This document shows positions 22,925 to 32,289 of a stretch of DNA of 64,000 nt, in pieces (the stretch's first letter is position 1; each line of letters opens with the position of its first letter). The notes beneath the pieces were generated by a model. That model was not told where the DNA came from and did no database searches. It saw only the letters and a program-made list of their open reading frames with translations. The DNA comes from Multifurca ochricompacta. Lineage: Eukaryota > Basidiomycota > Agaricomycetes > Russulales > Russulaceae. The translations under genes were made by a program, and so were the position numbers. Where the stretch lies: positions 62,001 to 126,000 of the forward strand of contig WTXG01000105.1 in NCBI GenBank assembly GCA_022496185.1, given 5' to 3'.

Positions 22925-23858
22925 GGTTATGGGCCCTGAGCACGCCTTACTGATCTGTACTCTTTCTTTTGATCAGTCCAACCTATCTACAAGCTCACCA
23001 AGCTTCAAGACTTTGTTTTTCCCAATCAGTCTACCAGTGAGCTTCAACTTCATACCTCTCTTGCCCTTAACTGTCCACAAGGTGGTGCGCTTTATGTGCC
23101 CACCTTGATCTGTCTGGCTAGTCCCTCAGGGGATTCTTACAAGAGGTGACGAGGGACCCTAAGCGGGTGAAACACCTCAAGTTCCTCATGTGCGCTCTAA
23201 GTAAATAGTATTCATAGATGTAGCTGGGTTTTCGTCCCATAGTTAGTCTTAGTAGGCCGCTTGCCCAGAAGGCTTGGGGCTATAGGTTCAGTCAATGCTT
23301 GGCTCGATCCGTAAGCCAGGTTTAGCGACCTGCAGGTAGAGTTTAGGGTCTAGAACAAGGCATGGGTAGTCACTCCCATGACGCTTGGGCTCGATACAAG
23401 TAGGCTTGAACTACTATAGTATATACACAGTAGCTAGAGGGTTTTGTCTCTGGGCAGAAGTACCTGCTGCTTTCATTGGGGGTTCGCCCCAACCAGAGGA
23501 AACCTAATAGTCTACTATAGTCATGGCCCCAATCATCTAGGGCTTAATCATGGACTCCACCACCAGCACTAGAGGAAGGGCTCTATACCCTTTGTCTCTA
23601 AGTGGAACTTGCAGTTGGCTCCTCCATGACATGACTCCCCATCTATTTACACAACGTCCCCCTGATGTGGGCTTAGGACTTGTTGTAGATGGCGCTAGAC
23701 AGTCTACTATACTACTTAGAAGTCGCACATCAGAGGCAGGACTTTTTTAAGTTCTGAAGCATAGCACCACAGAATGGACAGGCCCTCTTCAATGAGACCT
23801 GGACAACTGGTTCTAACTGCTCCTTGGAACCAGGATCAACCTTTTTAAATCATCTCAA
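22925..23858 (+). other. copia untranslated leader with hairpin
   Basis: About 930 bases lie between the 5' LTR and the gag start. The bases right after the LTR (GGTTATGGGCCCTGAGCACG) are the expected primer-binding position; which tRNA fits cannot be decided here. Around 23488-23505 is a strong hairpin, TTGGGGGTTCGCCCCAA-like. Short ORFs exist but none is convincing. Confidence 0.45.
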
Positions 23859-24776
23859 ATGTCTTCCATTGTCTTCCCCCCCACCTTCAAGTTCGATAAG
23901 CTTGATGGCTCGAACTGGCAGCAGTGGTCGGTGTCTTTCACCACCCTGTTGAGGATCAATGGGATGAAGAGGCACATCACACATGATGCCCCTGAATTCC
24001 TTAATACTCCCAAGCCAGAAGATGGAGAGAAGGATGAGGATTATGCCAAACGCTTCGCACTTTGGTCGGAGCCTATGTACCTGGAGTGGAACAGAGTGGA
24101 GGAGGTCCTCATGGGAGTTCTGGTGATGGTAACATCGCCAGAAACATACTCCCAAATTGCCTCTGACAGAACTTATCCCTCTGTCAATGCCAAATATGAG
24201 CGTTTGGAATCGCTCTATGGCTCAGTAGGTAGCATGGCCACCTACAACTTGTGGTGTTCTGTGTCTTCCTTCTGTTTGGAGGAAGGCAAAGCATACAGAC
24301 CCCAGTTGCAGCGTTTGTTGGATGTGAGGAGTACTCTCAAGGAAAATGGGATGGAGATCTCAGATCTCCAGTTGAGCTTCATATTGCTCCAATCCCTACC
24401 TCCATCCTACAATGCCATTGCTGGCTCCATCCTGGCGTCAGGTCCTCCTGACTGCCTTTCCCCTCAGGACCTTGTACAAAGGTTCCTAAATGAGGAAAGC
24501 CGACTAGCCGGCCCCGCAGGAAGTGGTGTTGGGGCTGCCCTTAACAAGGCAGCCCATGTCAATAAAAATAAAAATAAAAAACAAGTAACTTTCACGCCAC
24601 AACCTGCAGGTGCATCATCGTCCAATGATGTCACCTGCTTCTATTGCCAGAAGCCAGGCCACAAGGCTAATGAATGTCGGCAAAGGAAACAGGACAGAGC
24701 CAATGCTGATGCAGGCAAAAAGGGCAACAAGAGGAAGGGCAAGGCCCCAGTACACATAATAACTCCACACAAGTAG
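23859..24776 (+). CDS. copia Gag polyprotein (capsid-nucleocapsid)
   Basis: A 305-residue ORF for the structural protein of the copia particle. The start MSSIVFPPTFKFDKLDGSNW has the YxxWxxxF-like W-rich beginning typical of copia Gag (UBN2 type); the gap to the LTR and the lack of an earlier ATG favour this start. The central helical capsid region includes LQRLLDVRSTLKENGMEISD and LQSLPPSYNAI. A basic C-terminal part holds one CCHC zinc knuckle (CFYCQKPGHKANEC, about residues 260-273) for RNA binding. It ends at TAG 24774-24776. Pol continues in the -1 frame, so this may be either an authentic frameshift site or a one-base lesion. Confidence 0.85.
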   Translation: MSSIVFPPTFKFDKLDGSNWQQWSVSFTTLLRINGMKRHITHDAPEFLNTPKPEDGEKDEDYAKRFALWSEPMYLEWNRVEEVLMGVLVMVTSPETYSQIASDRTYPSVNAKYERLESLYGSVGSMATYNLWCSVSSFCLEEGKAYRPQLQRLLDVRSTLKENGMEISDLQLSFILLQSLPPSYNAIAGSILASGPPDCLSPQDLVQRFLNEESRLAGPAGSGVGAALNKAAHVNKNKNKKQVTFTPQPAGASSSNDVTCFYCQKPGHKANECRQRKQDRANADAGKKGNKRKGKAPVHIITPHK

Positions 24777-24853
24777 CTACCGTAGTTAATGGTAGTGGCA
24801 GAATACAGGAGGTGCATGAGACACCTCGCATTTCACTTTATGTTTTGACCGAG
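24777..24853 (+). pseudogene. start of copia pol, cut by gypsy A
   Basis: A short open stretch (VVNGSGRIQEVHETP, then RISLYVLTE) in the same frame as the pol sequence resuming at 32290. The last five bases, CCGAG, are the target duplication of gypsy A. Confidence 0.65.
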
Positions 24854-25171
24854 TGTTACGAACCCCGTCTCTTCCCATCTTTTTCTTCCTACCCGACGAC
24901 AACCCCTCTTTGCCGCCTACCCTACATTACCAGATCACGTCTCCATCGTGGGATCCGTCACGTGCCTTACTTCCCTCCCGTGATTAACTTTGTCTCTGTT
25001 TGTCTCGCTTTGTCTATGATTGACCCCTTTTCCCTTATCTCTTATCCCTTATCGTATGACCGGACACTTACTTAGTTCCCTATCAGAAGCTAGGCTCTAC
25101 GCCCTTCGCTTTCGTATATTTGGGCCCACATGACTCCGTTCTCTTATCTCGTAGACGCCCATTCGATTACG

Positions 25172-25179
25172 TATATAAA
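25172..25179 (+). promoter_or_regulatory. TATA box in gypsy A LTR
   Basis: TATATAAA, conserved at the same LTR position in all copies (as TATATAAG in some). It lies 35 bases before AGACTCGACTT, a normal TATA-to-start distance. Confidence 0.7.
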
Positions 25180-25206
25180 GTCCACTGTAACTACAATGTA
25201 GACCTC

Positions 25207-25217
25207 AGACTCGACTT
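25207..25217 (+). promoter_or_regulatory. predicted transcript 5' end acting as self-primer (gypsy A)
   Basis: AGACTCGACTT is exactly complementary to 25442-25452. In Tf1 of fission yeast the first 11 bases of the element RNA pair with the primer-binding site; the spacing and length here are the same kind. The start site itself is inferred from the TATA position. Confidence 0.65.
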
Positions 25218-25441
25218 ATTGAATACATCGGTGTTCGTCTTCTGGACTTCCCCTTGAAACCTCTGACTCGACCGTCTCAGTGCTTTCGGCACTTTCCGCT
25301 TAACATTGCCACTCGGGAACAGCCCCGTTGGCTTTGACTCACCTACTTGCGCTCCAAGAGGCCTTATTGGTCCCTTATCTAAACATACGAACGAAGCTGT
25401 CGCACAAGTCGTGCAGAACGTCTCACACCGGACGTAACATC

Positions 25442-25452
25442 AAGTCGAGTCT
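25442..25452 (+). promoter_or_regulatory. primer-binding site, self-priming type (gypsy A)
   Basis: AAGTCGAGTCT begins two bases after the LTR, where reverse transcription of minus-strand DNA starts. It does not begin with the TGG expected for a tRNA 3' CCA end. It complements the LTR sequence at 25207-25217. Confidence 0.65.
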
Positions 25453-25458
25453 CTCACA

Positions 25459-26968
25459 GTGGCTTCCAGCCGCAGTCAGACCCTCTTCCGAGAAGAACTC
25501 ATCGAGCGCAGAGACGAGAATAATCTTTCACAGCAAGTACTTGGCTCTGCCGCCTGGAAAGATTTCGAGTCCGAGTTTGGATACTACGTCTATCACGACG
25601 GAAGATACCAACCGGTAGAATACGACGAAGAGAAGAGAGTTTGGTATTGTATCTGATACTCGGACAGCCGAAACTCTTGGGTTACAACCAGACCTGCCCC
25701 ACCTGAATTTGGATTAGGCCCGTGGAGAGAAAATCCCCCGGCCATTGTCACGGACTCCGAACCAGAGGAGTACGTAGAAGAACATAGCGAAGAAGCACTG
25801 GTATTAGCATCGTCTACAGCCCCAGTTGCACCCAAAGTTGTCACGTTCAGAGCCCCTGCTTTGACAACTCCCCAGATTTCTATACAATCCACCAACACTG
25901 TCACCCCGTTTTACCAGAACATGTCCACCATTGCCACCCAACTTCCAGACCCCGCCCCGCCAGCCCCAGTGGCGGCACCACCAAATATTCCTCCCCCGTC
26001 CGGACGACTATCAGGAGTGCTTCCCCAAACGTTCACTGGGGACCGCTCACAAAGCAAAAAATTCATGTTGGAGTTCACAACCTTTAAAAACTTCAACCAT
26101 GACGTCCCGCAGATTGTCAATCCTTTCAACGAGCCAATCTGTTCCTTTCCCTGATTCGGGGGGACGCGGTTGACGACTGGACCATGGAACAGCTGGAATG
26201 GCTGAATGAACAAGTCGAAAGTGGGCGTCGTACCACTAGTGAAGGTCTTTGGGAGACCATCGCTGAGCGGTTTAAGGATGCCTTCATGGATGGGCAGGCC
26301 AAGCAGAAGGCAGCCCGAGAGCTAAAGTCCCTCAGAATGGAGAAGGAGAACTTGACGCGTATGTCGCCAAGTTCAGAAGTCTAGCCAACAGAGCCGGCTA
26401 TGACACAGACGAAGAGGCAACGTTAGACCTCTTCTCACAAGGATTACCCAACCCCCTTGTCAAAAATATCATTCAGTTTCATCACCCCCACAACTGGGAC
26501 ACTTGGGTTGATGCTGCTCGGAGGCAGCAACAAGACTACCTTGACTTCCAGACAAGGTTTGGAGTTGACACCAAAAAAGGAAAGACCCGAGACCAGTGGA
26601 AGACAGCGTTCGGAGTGAAGCCCGCACCACACGGCCAGAGGGATCCAAACGCTATGGATACCTCTGCAGATCGGGCCCGAGCTCAGGCAGCACTTACGGA
26701 AGACGAGCGGCAGACACTAATGAAGGAAGGACGCTGCTTCCGTTGCAGAGCATTGGGACATATGTCCCGGGACTGCCCCAAGAAGGGAGCGCGAGTTGCT
26801 GTCGCCACGGTGGCACCAGAACACCCCGTTCAGAACAACCCCCCCGCCGTGGACAAGCGATCAAAAGAAGAAAAGGCTCAGGATATATGGGCCAACATGA
26901 TGAAGGAGAGTGAGGAAGTGCGCGCCATACTAGTAGAAAAGGCGTTTGCAAAGAAGGATTTTTGTTAG
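25459..26968 (+). pseudogene. gag of gypsy A
   Basis: Structural Gag of the chromovirus. It starts at 25459 (MASSRSQTLFREELIERRDE), has a proline-rich linker (PDPAPPAPVAAPPNIPP), then the capsid core (FMLEFTTFKNFNHDVPQI, TMEQLEWLNEQVESG, LFSQGLPNPLVKNIIQF) and one CCHC knuckle (CFRCRALGHMSRDC, about 26736-26777). The stop is at 26966-26968, just past a TTTTT run. Lesions are TGA at 25654-25656 and single-base deletions near 26130 and 26350. With these ignored the frame is continuous, so the family protein is roughly 500 residues. Confidence 0.85.
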
Positions 26969-29900
26969 GCTCAAACCCGTCGGCCTGGGCACGAGCACTC
27001 CATGTTACCTCTGTGTATGCTAGTCGATTCAAATCATTGAAAATACCAGTCCATTTTGAAACTACACAGAGGACGGCCGATCAAGATATTTTAGTGGACT
27101 CCGGAGCCACAGACAATTTTATTCACCCACGACTAATCAAAACAATGGGCCTGGGATGGCTGGCACTTTCCCAGGAAAAGAACATTTGGAACATTGACGG
27201 AACAGCCAATCGCGCTGGGAAGATCACTCATTACACGGATCTGAAGGTCCAGGTTGGAGAAACCATGAAGAACATTCGTTTCCTGATTACGGACCTGGGA
27301 GACGAAGATCTTATTTTAGGATATCCGTGGCTTGCCGCGTTTGAGCCCAAGATCAACTGGGCTGACGCGACAATGGATAAAGAATCATATCCCACTATCA
27401 TCACGTCGATAGGATATGACTATGCAGTCAGACACCCAATGATAAAAGCCACTAAAGCGTCGGAACTAGCCCAAAAGGCAATACAAGGGCAGGTGGAAAA
27501 GACATACAGCGATGTAGTGCCGAGTGCCTACCATCGGCATTGGAAGGTGTTCTCCGAAGAAGAATCCCAGCGTTTTCCACCTCCCAGACCATGGGACCAC
27601 ACCATAGACTTACTCCCTGATACGCCAACAGCAATAGATTGCAAAATCTATCCACTGTCCCAGTCTGAGCAGGTGGCATTAACGGAGTTCCTGGAAGAAC
27701 ATTTGGCAAAAGGATATATTCGCCCATCCAAGTCGCAGTACGCTTCACCCTTCTTCTTCATCAAAAAGAAGGATGGCAAGCTGCGACCAGTTCAGGATTA
27801 TCGGCGGATTAACGCATACACCGTGAAAAACGCTTACCCCCTACCGCTCATCTCCGAACTTATTGACACCATGAGGGATAAGTCCCTCTTCTCAAAGATG
27901 GACGTGCGATGGGGTTATAACAACGTCAGGATCAAGGAAGGTGACCAGTGCAAAGCGGCGTTCAAAACAAATCAAGGGTTGTTCGAGCCTAATGTTATGT
28001 TCTTTGGCCTCACGAACTCGCCGGCAACGTTCCAGGCCATGATGAATCACATCTTCCGTGATCTCATTCTCACCGGAGAAGTAGTGGTCTATATGGACGA
28101 CATTCTAGTAGCCACTGTAGAAATTTGGACCACCACCGACGCCGGGTACATCAGGTACTGGACATACTGCAGAACATGACCTCTACCTCAAACCTGCCAA
28201 ATGCTCCTTTGAACAACGGAGCGTTGAGTATCTAGGGGTCATCTTGGAAGGAGGACGAGTGCGCATGGATCCCGTAAAAGTACAGGGAATCCGGGAGTGG
28301 CCCGTGCCGACCTGCATCAAGGATGTCCGATCATTCATCGGATTCTGTAACTTTTACCGACGATTCGTCAAGGGATTTTGGGCATAGCGCGACCACTGAA
28401 CGACCTACTGAAAAAGGATGTACCATGGCATTGGGATGCCGCACAGCAGCAGGCATTTGAACAGATTAGAAACCTTGTCGGCTCAGAACCAGTACTTATC
28501 CAACCAGATCTGAGCCACCCCTTCGAACTAGAGGTGGACGCCTCGCATTTTGCGAACGGAGCAGTATTATATCAGAGAGATGCCACACAAGTGCTTCACC
28601 CAGTGGCGTACTATTCCGAGACCTTCTCCCCTGCTGAAAGGAACTACGACATCTGGGATAGGGAGCTTTTAGCCATAGTTAAGGCGTTGCGACACTGGCG
28701 ACCCTATTTGGCAGGCACCCCTCATAAGACCATCATTCACACTGATCATTCCAACCTCTTATACTGGAAGGAACCCCACAAGATCAGCCGGCGTGTAGCA
28801 CGAGAAGTCCTGGAGTTAGAAGAATATAACTTCACACTGAAACACATTGCTGGGAGTCAGAATGCCAGAGCAGACGCATTGTCGCGCAGACCAGACATGC
28901 ATACGGGGGAAGACGACAATAACGACATTACTGTCCTCCCAGAAGAGGTATTTGCCAAGACGGCCGTTGTCAGTCTCCATGATATGGACCTTTGGGCACA
29001 AATTTCCCAAAATATGAACCAAGACCTGTGTCGTTCATGGGCTGACGCTCACAATTTAAAAGAAATCAGTGGTCTTTGGTGGAAAGATGGAGATCGACTC
29101 GTTGTCACCGGTGGTGACAACATTAAGAGGGGGTGATCCATTTTCATCACGACCTTCCCTCCGCTGGCCATCCAGGCATTGCCAACACTTATGCCTTGGC
29201 CAAGAGAGACTATTGGTGGCCCAATATGAAAAAAGACATTGAGAGCTACGTACGAGGATGCGCATCATGTCAAGCCAACAAGGTGAACACGCACCCAAAA
29301 GTCCCACCAATGCTTCCCATCACTCCCAGTACATCGACTCCTTTCCAGACCATCGCCATGGACTTCATTGTCAAGCTGCCCAAATCACAAGGCTTCGACA
29401 CTATCCTTACAATCACAGACCATGATTGTTCCAAAGCGGCCCTCTTCATTCCCTGCAACGAAACTATCACAGCGGAAGGAGTAGCGAAACTATACCTGAA
29501 CCACGTATACCGACATTACGGACTCCCTAAAAGATCATCTCTGACCGAGATACCCGTTTTACATCGGCATTCGTGAGAGCCTTATGCAAAACGCTGGACA
29601 TCATGCAGAATATCTCGACGGCATACCATCCACAGACAGACGGACAGTCTGAGCGGATGAACCAATGGTTGGAACAGTATCTCCGGTTTTGGTGCAACGG
29701 CAGGCAAGACGACTGGGCAGAATGGCTGTCGACTGCAGAATTCGCTCACAATTCATGGCCCAATGGGATGACAAAAGCCACCCCTTTCTCCCTTATCATG
29801 GGCTGGACTCCACGCACCACATGGACAGAGAAGCCCATCAATGTCCCGTCAGTAACCGAACGAATCGGCCAATGGGAAGAGCTGCGGAAATCAGCCAATG

Positions 29901-30400
29901 AGAATCTGGTAAAGGCGCAACAGCTTCTGGCAGCACAGCCAAGCACGTTCACACCTTATCAGACCAATGACTGGGTGTGGCTCGAGGGTAGGAATATTCA
30001 CACGTCACACCCCTCGGCCAAATTAGCGCCCCGACGCCACGGACCCTTCCAAATCACAAGGAAGCTGTCAGACGTCTCTTACGAACTGCAGTTGCCGCCG
30101 AAATGGAAGATCCACCCAGTCTTCCATGCCAAGCTTCTGACCCCTTACAAGGAAACCTCCATTCATGGAGAGAATTTCCCGAGACCCCCGCCTGACCTTA
30201 TCGACGGCGAAGAAGAATGGGAAGTGGAGCGCGTTCTAGACTCCAAGCGACAAGGCCGAGGGCGCAAATTGTATTACCTGATCAAGTGGAAAGGTTTCCC
30301 AGACTCTGACAACTCGTGGGAACCAGCCGGGGATATCTCTGCCCCGGACCTGATTGCGGAGTTCCATTTACGACATCCCCAAGCGCCCAAGAACAGTTAA
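26962..30400 (+). pseudogene. pol of gypsy A (protease-RT-RNase H-integrase-chromodomain)
   Basis: Begins in the -1 frame of gag. Domains in order: aspartic protease (DILVDSGATDNF, about 27090); reverse transcriptase ([41 protein letters not shown] with the catalytic YMDD at about 28092); RNase H (LEVDASHFANGAVL, IWDRELLAIVKAL, IIHTDHSNLLY); integrase zinc finger (HHDLPSAGHPG...CASCQANK); integrase core (MDFIVKLPKS, ITDHDCSKAALF, STAYHPQTDGQSERMNQWL); and a C-terminal chromodomain (WEVERVLDS...YYLIKWKGFPDSDNSWEPA, ending at 30400). Frame breaks near 28120, 28180, 28378, 29134 and 29540 are mostly one-base losses. The chromodomain is typical of elements that target heterochromatin marks. Confidence 0.9.
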
Positions 30401-30472
30401 AAAAGGGGGAACCAACTCCAGACTTTTCCCCAGAACAACGCCTCACCAGCAACGTCCTAACTACACTTTAAC

Positions 30473-31672
30473 ATGTCTTCCTCCTTCATCGCTGCCTCCG
30501 CCGCTATCGACGCCTTCACTGCCACCACTGTGGCCGTGGAAGCCTTCCCTTCTGCTCACCCCTCCACGCGCCCCTCTTCCCCTATCGACTATGAAGCCGC
30601 AGAGGCCCGAATCAAAAACCAATCCCCGAACCCAAATGACGACTTCACCCATCGCGAAGACCCCCACCCCAATGACCTGCTCAATGGAGAGATCGATGAC
30701 GAAGCCCCAGAATTCCCATTCATCCCCAACAACCCCAACTCCTCGATGTACTTCCCCTTGGAGATCACAATGGCTGACGGATCTACAGCCATCGCCAAAT
30801 ACATCTACTATACCAATGGCGGAATGGATGTGGCGGGATGTATGAAGAAGGATGGGCCAGTTTACGGAGCTCCTGTCTATCTGGAGGAGAGGTATACAGG
30901 TCGACTCCACCACACGTTGACTGACGAGCAGTTGGGACACCTCGCCGCAGAAGACTGTCGCGCCTTCGCGATCGATGAGGTGATGAACGACATGAGACTG
31001 CCGCGCTTGAAGGCGGAAGTCATGAGGCTGAGGAAGAGTATCACCTTGAGGAGGACGCTAAATCAACAGTATAAGGAGCACGCAAAGATGATGGCAAGGC
31101 TGACAAATGGGATGTTCCAGTTGGAATCGGAGATTGTGGATATCAGGAAGAGGTTGGAAGCAGGGGATGCGTACCAGACAATTGCTGAAAGGTACGCAGA
31201 CACTTATGCACGACCCCTCCCCCCTCGAACCTTGGGTGCGGCCCCAACGTTACTGCCGACTCGGCTGGAGATGCCACGCTTGCATGAAAACCCGCGCGGG
31301 GAAACCTGCTGGCGATGTGATAGCAAGTATCACATAAGCTGGAACTGTCCCCTCAACCGCAAATGGTGTCGACACTGTCGAAGCAATCTCCACTGGAGCA
31401 GACACTGCATCTTCCGACGTGTAGGAGTGGCACCAACCATCACCAACCCATCAGGCTGGTGCGGCAAGTGCCTTCGCCATAACGCTGGGCATAAAGAAAT
31501 CGACTGCCCCGTCTATGACTTATGCCGTGCATGTGGCCAGCGTGGTCCATATGGGTTTCTTCGCACCCACGCGTGTCCGCAAGAGTTGGAGTCGTATAGC
31601 ATGGATGACCGTAATGTAGCTGACGATTACCTGGAGCTGGTACAGGATGATGACGGTACGAGTCGTTTCTAG
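30473..31672 (+). CDS. gypsy ORF3: coiled-coil protein with tandem zinc knuckles
   Basis: An intact 399-residue ORF, 72 bases after the pol stop and 31 bases before the 3' LTR. The N-terminal part (1-70) is Ala/Ser/Pro-rich and acidic. A conserved globular-looking block (90-160) contains MYFPLEITMADG, YYTNGGMDVAGCMKKDGP and RLHHTLTDEQLGHLA. A charged helical, probably coiled-coil segment spans about 165-250. Zinc-knuckle motifs follow: C279-C282-H287-C292 and C299-C302-H307-C312 (both CX2CX4HX4C), C330-C333-H340-C345, and a looser C351-C354-H366-C368. No signal peptide or membrane segment is seen, so it is not envelope-like. Copies D and G carry the same ORF. Function is unknown; nucleic-acid binding is inferred. 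Confidence 0.85.
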   Translation: MSSSFIAASAAIDAFTATTVAVEAFPSAHPSTRPSSPIDYEAAEARIKNQSPNPNDDFTHREDPHPNDLLNGEIDDEAPEFPFIPNNPNSSMYFPLEITMADGSTAIAKYIYYTNGGMDVAGCMKKDGPVYGAPVYLEERYTGRLHHTLTDEQLGHLAAEDCRAFAIDEVMNDMRLPRLKAEVMRLRKSITLRRTLNQQYKEHAKMMARLTNGMFQLESEIVDIRKRLEAGDAYQTIAERYADTYARPLPPRTLGAAPTLLPTRLEMPRLHENPRGETCWRCDSKYHISWNCPLNRKWCRHCRSNLHWSRHCIFRRVGVAPTITNPSGWCGKCLRHNAGHKEIDCPVYDLCRACGQRGPYGFLRTHACPQELESYSMDDRNVADDYLELVQDDDGTSRF

Positions 31673-31688
31673 CCGGGACTGCTAGAAC

Positions 31689-31703
31689 CAGAAGAGGGGG
31701 TGA
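31689..31703 (+). promoter_or_regulatory. polypurine tract of gypsy A
   Basis: A purine run (AGAAGAGGGGGTGA) directly before the 3' LTR, the expected primer site for plus-strand DNA. A similar tract precedes the 3' LTR of D (GAAAGGAGGGTGA) and of G. Confidence 0.75.
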
Positions 31704-32289
31704 TGTTACGAACCCCGTCTCTTCCCGTCTTTTTCTTCCTACCCGACGACAACCCCTCTTTGCCGCCTACCCTACATTACCAGATCACGTCTCCATCGTG
31801 GGATCCGTCACGTGCCTTACTTCCCTCCCGTGATTAACTTTGTCTCTGTTTGTCTCGCTTTGTCTATGATTGACCCCTTTTCCCTTATCTCTTATCCCTT
31901 ATCGTACGACCGGACACTTACTTAGTTCCCTATCAGAAGCTAGGCTCTACGCCCTTCGCTTTCGTATATTTGGGCCCACATGACTCCGTTCTCTTATCTC
32001 GTAGACGCCCATTCGATTACGTATATAAAGTCCACTGTAACTACAATGTAGACCTCAGACTCGACTTATTGAATACATCGGTGTTCGTCTTCTGGACTTC
32101 CCCTTGAAACCTCTGACTCGACCGTCTCAGTGCTTTCGGCACTTTCCGCTTAACATTGCCACTCGGGAACAGCCCCGTTGGCTTTGACTCACCTACTTGC
32201 GCTCCAAGAGGCCTTATTGGTCCCTTATCTAAACATACGAACGAAGCTGTCGCACAAGTCGTGCAGAACGTCTCACACCGGACGTAACA
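31704..32289 (+). repeat. 3' LTR of gypsy A
   Basis: 586 bases, differing from the 5' LTR at about two sites (near the start, A/G, and in the CGTACGACCGG region, T/C). Followed by the target duplication CCGAG. Confidence 0.93.

Larger units (their letters stand above)
24854..25439 (+). repeat. 5' LTR of gypsy A
   Basis: From TGTTACGAACC to CGGACGTAACA. The TATATAAA box is at 25172-25179 and the presumed transcript start (AGACTCGACTT) at 25207-25217. Confidence 0.93.
24854..32289 (+). mobile_element. gypsy element A: full-length chromovirus
   Basis: A 7436-base Ty3/gypsy element with two 586-base LTRs that differ at about two positions. The target duplication CCGAG lies at 24849-24853 and 32290-32294. 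It carries gag, pol with C-terminal chromodomain, and a third ORF. It is inserted between the gag and protease regions of the copia element. The LTR identity points to a recent insertion, yet gag and pol hold one TGA and about half a dozen single-base frame breaks. Confidence 0.93.

Noticed and set aside
30473..31672. ORF3 as an envelope gene
   Set aside because: No signal peptide, membrane segment or fusion motif; zinc knuckles instead.
32178..32289. Upstream extension of the copia pol ORF into the gypsy LTR
   Set aside because: The open frame simply continues through the inserted LTR; the real copia frame upstream is at 24777-24853.
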